DNA of 64,000 nucleotides from Platerodrilus igneus (Eukaryota > Arthropoda > Insecta > Coleoptera > Lycidae): NCBI GenBank assembly GCA_036346225.1, contig JARFIW010001215.1, positions 3,048,501 through 3,112,500 on the forward strand. The letters are read 5' to 3'. How positions within the stretch are numbered: the stretch's first letter is position 1; the number at the start of each line of letters is the position of its first letter. The translations under genes and the position numbers were made by a program. Below, piece by piece: positions 58,260 to 64,000 of this stretch. The notes under the pieces are model-generated. The model was not told the DNA's origin, did not search any database, and saw nothing but the letters and a program-made list of their open reading frames with translations.

Positions 58260-60617
58260 TTAAGGGAAAATATCATCAAAGGTATAAAATAGAAAAACTT
58301 GCGTAAACAAAATTAGGACACAACCAAACTTCATAAAAGTATAATTGTTTACTTGCTATTAATTAGGAGTTTTCGATTGTTCAGCGTAAGTAAAGTTTGT
58401 TGAGAAAATAATGTAGTTATTTTACCCAGAATACTCTTTATTGATTATTGTATATTGGTTGTTTGATAAAATATTTGTATCTTCATGAATCGCACAAAGC
58501 AAGTATAACCACGTGACCACATACATCACTAACCACCAACAAAAAATTCTTTCAAAAAGTTTTTGGTAACAAACATTTTCTTTTATATTGTCATATGAAT
58601 CTCTAGAACTTTTATACTAGATCCATCACACGTGACAGGAAACAAGATTTTAACCGTTCAATCATTCAGAATCTATAACCCTTCAGCCAACCAGAATTGT
58701 CACCTTTTATATTTTAAATCTGATTAAGGTTTAGATTCCATTGGCGTTTCGCAGCATTAAGTAATATTGTTGTGTGGTTGAATGCACCTTTGAAAGCTTG
58801 GGTAGAAATATCTGTTGTAAGAAATATTTTGTGGATTCTTCAGCGTTTAGAGATGAGTTGAAACAAAGTTTTCTATGAACTACAGGATATCACGTTCTTA
58901 TAAATTAAACGTTTAACGATTTCGGTTTATCCTACTTAAGGAGTACGGTTTAGCACAAACACGGTGGCAAAGCTGACGAGCATGCACGTTTTATTGTGTA
59001 ACAATCTTTTTGAAAGGAAAAGTTGTTGGTTGAAACAAATTAGAAATCTATAAAAAAAATTGAAAAAATCTGTCCAGACATCTTATTTATAGCAATAGGT
59101 CGATCCTCAATTTTTAGTAAGTCCTTGGTCCCATATAGAAAACAACAAGCTTATTATTTTCCAATTTGATTCAATCACAAGGGTAAGTTTAACAGAATAC
59201 AATACAGCTGTTATGAAACCTGGTTTGTAAACTCAGAGAAAAAACAATTTAATCTTTCAAAAGCCCGTGTAAACACCTTATGGTTCAGGAAATATTTCAT
59301 AGTTTCAAATTTTTTTTTATATACACGACGCGAGTTACCTTTCGGGCCTTGGGAACGGTGTTTTAAAAACTTTTTCCAAAACTTCGTAACAATTTATTTG
59401 GTTCACACAGATATTAATATGGAATTTTGACAAACTTGATTAAATATACTTTAAGTCGCAAAATAATTACTAATTTGTAACGGGCATTTTTGTAGGTTAA
59501 CATTTTACGCTTCCTTTCTGTTAGAGTACTTAAAAATACATCGTTTCTTTGGGATCGCTATTTGTATAAAGTAAATACTTCAGAATAGTTCAGATTTGTA
59601 TGCAATTTAACTTGTGTGTATTAATTTAAAAGTAGATAATTTGAAGATTGATTTTCATTAATAAATAATGGATTATTCGTAAATTACTTTCCAACTTCTC
59701 GAAAATGATAAGAGCTCGTAATTAATTAGTAGATAGGATGGCTGATTTCATTTATTGGATGTTCCTTATGTGGATTATACAAGTTTAGATAATGGTCGAT
59801 AAGAGTTTATGGGAACAACGAGTTTATATTAACTAGAGGAGTGTAGTTTGTTCTTCGTGCCTATATATATTAATTACGTTAAAAATACTGTTTGCTTTTT
59901 CTGCTTTGAAGACAGTGCGAATGAATGCGGAATCAATTTCGAATCGTGTATGAACAATTACGATACGCTTTTAGTTGTTTTTCGTGTGAAGAATTATGCT
60001 TGATATGTAACGTGTTTGACGTGCTTGTTTACGGAAAGTGCAATAAACTTGTACAGAATTTTTAAAGGAGACACTTTAGTCAGGCTTTAAACTCCCTAAA
60101 ACATTTGCAAAACGAAATTGCAGAAGTGTTTAACTCATTCCGTATTAATGATATGTTAAATTTACCTTGCATTTAATAAGTAAATAAAATATGAACGTAC
60201 ATTCTTTTTTTTAAAGACGAGATTGTGAGAGCGATCGTGCTTTTAAATGTTTCACCGTATTCAAACAATGCCTGTACCAACTGAAATTAGCTTCAGAAGT
60301 TGACGAAGTTCTTTCTGCTGAAGTAGATCCGCAATACGGAAAATTCTTGACGGATGGTTGGATCGGAACTATTCTAACTTTAATTGTTCTTAGTTGCGTG
60401 TGTTGCATGTGTTCCTGTCTGTTGTACCACAACTTCCACCCCCGCGAATAGACTGTGAATCTTTGCCAAGCTACACTAGGGCATCCAGCTTACCAAGTTT
60501 CAGGTTGATGGTGGGATGGAACCATGGACACCCCATACTCCACCAGCTCCAACTGCAAGGCTATCAGTAGCCGAACTGGTACAATTCTATAGAAACTCTT
60601 CCTGTGCTCCTGGTTGT
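58260..60617. other. A+T-rich DNA, nothing recognised
   Basis: Short frames only. 57965-58250 just before it is a dispersed unit of the 41-43 kb repeat family (shared: GTTATCGTA..AAATT.AGGT.ATGCACCAA, CGCTTT.AACTC.AACC, ATCTCAGCACC). Confidence 0.45.
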
Positions 60618-61252
60618 GTAAGTTGAACTATTTCATACTTGTTATTACTGTAAATATCTATCCGTTTGTTTTGCAATATTCTTCGTCGTTCTGATACCGT
60701 TTACAATAGACTTACCTGCTATTAAGGAAAAAAAAAAGAAAAAAAACAATCAATACTACTGAATTACTTATATCACTTGTGTCTTATCTATTTATCTTTT
60801 GTTAACTTTTTGTCTGATTTATGTTTAATTGGTGTGTGAGGAAACGTTTCTGCTACTCCCCAATATTACCTCACTTTGTACTAAACATTTGTCTGTATTG
60901 CTTTTACCGTTGTTATATTATATAGATTATCCAAACAGTTTTTTTTTTTACATTCTACAAAGTACTGAATAATTTAGACTTTTCATTACTGCTATACTTA
61001 TTCTTTATTTCAGGTTTGCAGGACTAATCTTTTTTATTGCAGGTTTGATATTCTAATTTCTTTTATTGCAGGTACTGTTACTAACTCCTTACCGCCGCAT
61101 ACATCATAGGTCAGTCTGCTTTCTACAACCCCCCCTACTCTCCGATTGAGCCCGGGCATTCCTTGGGTTTTCTTTGTGTTACGCACGGCTACGAGTCAAC
61201 ATAGCATAAATTTGGCGCCCAACGTGCTGCCACGAAAAAAAAAAAACGTAAC
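60618..61252 (+). repeat. Left arm of LTR inverted repeat around the tRNA-Lys sequence
   Basis: Inverse of 61333-61944 (about 630 bp, small indels). It contains a primer-binding site TGGCGCCCAACGTG at 61213-61226 and ends CGTAAC at 61247-61252, overlapping the tRNA-like start. Beyond 60618 the similarity stops. Confidence 0.8.
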
Positions 61253-61324
61253 GGCTAGCTCAGTCGGTAGAGCATGAGACTCTTAATCTCAGGGTCGTGG
61301 GTTCGAGCCCCACGTTGGGCGCCA
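61249..61324 (+). tRNA. tRNA-Lys(CTT)-like sequence with encoded CCA
   Basis: The body from C4 to G73 matches canonical arthropod tRNA-Lys: A box (AGCTCAGTCGGTAGAGC), anticodon CTT at 61282-61284 in loop CTCTTAA with 5-bp stem TGAGA/TCTCA, and B box GGTTCGAGCCC. Positions 1-3 (61249-61251, TAA) do not pair with the 3' strand, so only four acceptor pairs remain. It is followed directly by CCA (61322-61324), which nuclear tRNA genes do not encode. A T-run follows at 61339-61347. Mature-tRNA capture by a retroelement is the likelier origin; it could still be transcribed by RNA polymerase III. Confidence 0.75.
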
Positions 61325-61331
61325 AAATCTC

Positions 61332-63153
61332 TGTTACGTTTTTTTTTCGTGGCAGCCACGTTGGGCGCCAAATTTATGCTACGTAACACAAAAAAAGTCA
61401 AAGAAATGACCCGGCTCAATCGGAGAGTAGGGGGGGTTGTAGAAAGCAGACAGACCTATGATGTATGCGGCGGTAAGGAGTTAGTAACAGTACCTGCAAT
61501 AAAAGAAATTAGAATAGTAAACCTGCAATAAAAAAAATTAGTCCTGCAAACCTGAAATAAAGAAAAAGCATAGCAGTAATGAAAAGTCTAAGTTATTCAG
61601 TACTTTGTAAAATGTAAAAAAAAACTGTTTAGATAATCTATATAATATAACAACTGTAAAAGCAATACAAAAATTTTTAGTACAAAGTGAGGTAACATTG
61701 GGGAGTAGCAGAAACGTTTCCTTACACACCAATTAAACATAAATCAGACAAAATATTAACAAAAGATAAATAGATAAGACACAATTGATATGAGTAATTC
61801 AGCAGTATTGATTATTTTTTTCTCTTTCTTTTTTTTCTTAATCGCAGGCAAGTCTATTGGGAAAGGTATCAGAACGACGAAGATATGGCAAAACAAACGG
61901 ATAGATATTTAAAGCAATAACAAGTAAGAAATAGTTCAACTTACAAAAAGTCCTTCCGCAACGCCTCCTTGCAACTGAAGTGTGGGATTCACGAGGTCCT
62001 GCACTAGCGAAGCACTTCACCCTTGATTGTGAGGGTGTTGATGGAATTTCTTACACTTTACACTAATCACACCTACGTATTTCACTGGTTTTAGCAGCAG
62101 ACATTATCATGCTGATGGAACTATGTAGCATTGATAAATTTCTTGTTAATTCTATTTTCTGAGACAATAATTTCGAAATACTTTGTAACACAAATCAACA
62201 AAAAAAATGGTAATAAAAATTTAGAATCACGGACTTTCAAGGCACGATGTATTGCATTAAACTAACAGGAACGTGAGGTGTTTTATTTGCTACCTATGGT
62301 AACAAAGAAAAATCTAATGTTTTTGAATAACGAAATTTGCACAAACAGTTCCATTATAAAAAGATAAATCAACAAAAAACACCATTAGTAAAGCACGTGC
62401 AAACACTAAGCAAGTCCGTCAAATGTTCTTCGTCCAACATTATACAAGAATTAAACACCTAGGAATATAATTAAATAGGTTATGATTACCAATTCAAACT
62501 CCGCGCCAACCACATAGACATTTAGAACGACCTCGTAAAAACGAAGATAGGTTCACAATAAAAAGAGCGATTTTGCAGATTTCACATTGGGTACCACGAA
62601 CGAGTAAATATTACTAATACACAAAACCACTTTAAATACACATTATAAGCACTTTATAACAAATTATATACCGTTCTTTGTATTTTATCACCGTTTATTT
62701 AGTGAACAACGAGCTTGGCTTTAACAAACAACATCGCATTTTTCAACACTCTCTTCAAAGCAAAAGCAAACAGTAAACAGTCTTCTCAACGTAATTAATA
62801 TCTATAGGAACCAAGCACGAAAACTAACAACTCTAAACACCATTACAACCGCTTATCGACTCTTATCTAGACTTGTCTATCCACATAAGGAACAAAATTT
62901 ATATCAACGGTTAGACAAGAACGATGCAATTTTCATTCATTATAATACGACGCATTTTATTTAAGGATGTGTCACAATCTCGATCACCTAACCACACTAT
63001 CGAATTGTAGAGAGTCGATACTCGCGTAATATAATATGAAGGGATTATTCGCAAACGAGTTAATAAATTCAAACATAGAGATAGTAGTTGCACAAATGTG
63101 TTTACGAATTGAGTAATGTAGAAAGGTTAAGCCATTAAAAATTGCCCGTTACA
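61332..63153 (-). repeat. Long LTR-like unit, second copy
   Basis: It begins TGTTACG and ends CGTTACA, colinear with 26118-27803. The tRNA-Lys primer-binding complement CCACGTTGGGCGCCA is at 61356-61370. Its first ~610 bp form the right arm of the inverted repeat. On minus its start directly follows the sequence at 63154, which looks like another LTR. Confidence 0.65.
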
Positions 63154-63570
63154 ATTGAACTAATATGAGTGAGTAACCTAAGCATACTGCAATTTTCAAG
63201 CTGAAAAACTTGAGACTGACTGACTGGTCTTGGGGCTCCCGGGGTATTTATGTTGTTCCTGTCTCTCACATGTCTGTGGGAACTTGCAGAGCTCACGTCT
63301 TCTTATTTCTTAATTCTATTCATTATAGAATGTAACAATCTTACTTTCTAGGTAATCACGGTTCTTAACCGTCTGTGACCTGCCACCTGCAGTATCACTA
63401 TCGCCTGGAATACAATGTATTGCATCCGTTTTCATACCTGTTAATAACCTTTATTTAATTATCCTTGAATTACATCGTTGCACTTGACTTAATAATTTCT
63501 TTAACAATTTATAATAATTTCTAATAACTTCTATTTTATTATACATATATAGATTGGGGATACATAACCC
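63154..63570 (-). repeat. LTR-like segment with promoter
   Basis: On minus a purine-rich CGGGAGGGGTTA is followed by TGTATCCCCAATC (about 63568), as at a polypurine tract/LTR joint. Within it ATAAATA (63245-63251) lies about 30 nt before AGTCAGTCAGTC (63213-63225), a TATA/initiator pair. The far end may continue into the unit at 63153. Confidence 0.5.
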
Positions 63571-63643
63571 CTCCCGAAGTAAATGAAAAATTAAGGTTTT
63601 CTATGCTTAATTTTTAAATTCATAAAAATTCATGATTTAAAAT

Positions 63644-64000
63644 TCATTGTTTAAAATTCATTGTTCCTAAGGATATATTTGTTTCTCTATTTACCTCCGT
63701 TTCCTTAAGTCTAAAATTGTTTTCTTTATTCTTATATCTAATATACATTTTGTAAAATACATATATAATTAGAAAAATTAGTAAAATGATTAATAAAATT
63801 GTCCAAGCGCTTATATTTTCATAGTGTAACTTGGGCACTTTTAATTCACTTGGGTGGTCTTGCTAATTTTCCATTAATTTCATGGCGTGGTTGTATTCGT
63901 CTAAGTCTAGAGGTTCAGGTTGCATGGGTTTTTTGATTATTTCTTCCTCTTCGGTTTGCGTTGTCTTGAATTGTAGCTCTGGTAAATTTGCGAGTTTTTT
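63644..64000 (-). pseudogene. Possible envelope-like protein tail of an LTR element
   Basis: The minus frame entering from the window edge is acidic (KTTQTEEEEIIKK..), with one stop near 63868, then PSELKVPKLHYENISAW and a strong membrane span (TILLIILLIFLIIYVFYKMY) with a short basic, charged tail, ending at 63644. A membrane-anchored C-terminus just before a polypurine tract/LTR is where Gypsy-like elements keep an envelope gene. There is too little here to name the family. Confidence 0.42.

Noticed and set aside
60211..60432. 73-aa minus frame
   Set aside because: No motif, repeat or neighbour supports it as a gene.
61249..61324. Ordinary functional tRNA-Lys gene
   Set aside because: Acceptor stem mispaired at positions 1-3 and CCA encoded; kept as tRNA-like with caution, since internal promoter boxes are perfect.
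1..64000. CRISPR arrays, bacterial operons, rRNA
   Set aside because: None seen; tandem repeats here lack spacer structure and the content is eukaryotic.

Overview
This window looks like A+T-rich nuclear DNA from an arthropod, most likely an insect. The evidence is decayed non-LTR retrotransposons of the RTE and R1/LOA types, insect-style Ty3/Gypsy relics, a Crypton-like tyrosine recombinase, a Tc1/mariner relic, short GT-AG introns (45 and 51 nt) and TATA/TCAGT core promoters. I found no host protein-coding gene. Almost everything recognisable is transposon or endogenous virus-like DNA, often one element inside another. The species cannot be named from this.

Layout. 1-2010: RTE 5' fragment, paired palindromes, and a dead Crypton-like recombinase split by a SINE-like insert with a perfect 16-bp target duplication. 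2440-6660: decayed RTE LINE with a second LINE fragment inside it. 7960-8870: Tc1/mariner relic. 12455-13690: 3' end of a Ty3/Gypsy element carrying a macrodomain (OARD1-like) relic between integrase and the polypurine tract. 13708-23400: head-to-head RTE and R1/LOA copies, then a LINE with an uninterrupted 552-codon reverse transcriptase frame, then another RTE 5' part. 26118-32063: a long LTR-like unit followed by a gag-only LTR element whose interior holds about 0.5 kb of (TATTC)n. 35200-41400: a nearly complete R1/LOA-type LINE (minus strand) with ORF1, endonuclease, RT and RNase H, broken by a few stops. 41480-43760: degenerate tandem repeats. 43800-50141: more LINE debris.

The most interesting object is 50142-57585, a 7,444-bp element with about 600-bp terminal inverted repeats (5'-AGTAG...CTACT-3') and a perfect 6-bp target duplication GATATG, inserted in a LINE. 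These are hallmarks of Polinton/Maverick (adintovirus-like) elements, but it is less than half their usual length. It carries a protein-primed type B DNA polymerase gene with C2H2 fingers at its N terminus and two tiny introns, a parvovirus-VP1-like phospholipase A2, and an unrecognised 260-aa protein. No integrase, packaging ATPase, protease or capsid gene is visible. The polymerase is dead (stop, frameshifts, substituted catalytic aspartates), whereas the phospholipase and the 260-aa frames are intact. Three TATA + initiator promoters can be read, one per gene.

Near the right end (60618-63153) a tRNA-Lys(CTT)-like sequence with an encoded CCA sits at the centre of a ~630-bp inverted repeat. 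Both arms carry a primer-binding site complementary to that same tRNA, which looks like a captured reverse-transcription intermediate. The last 850 bases hold an LTR with a promoter and a possible envelope-protein tail (minus strand).
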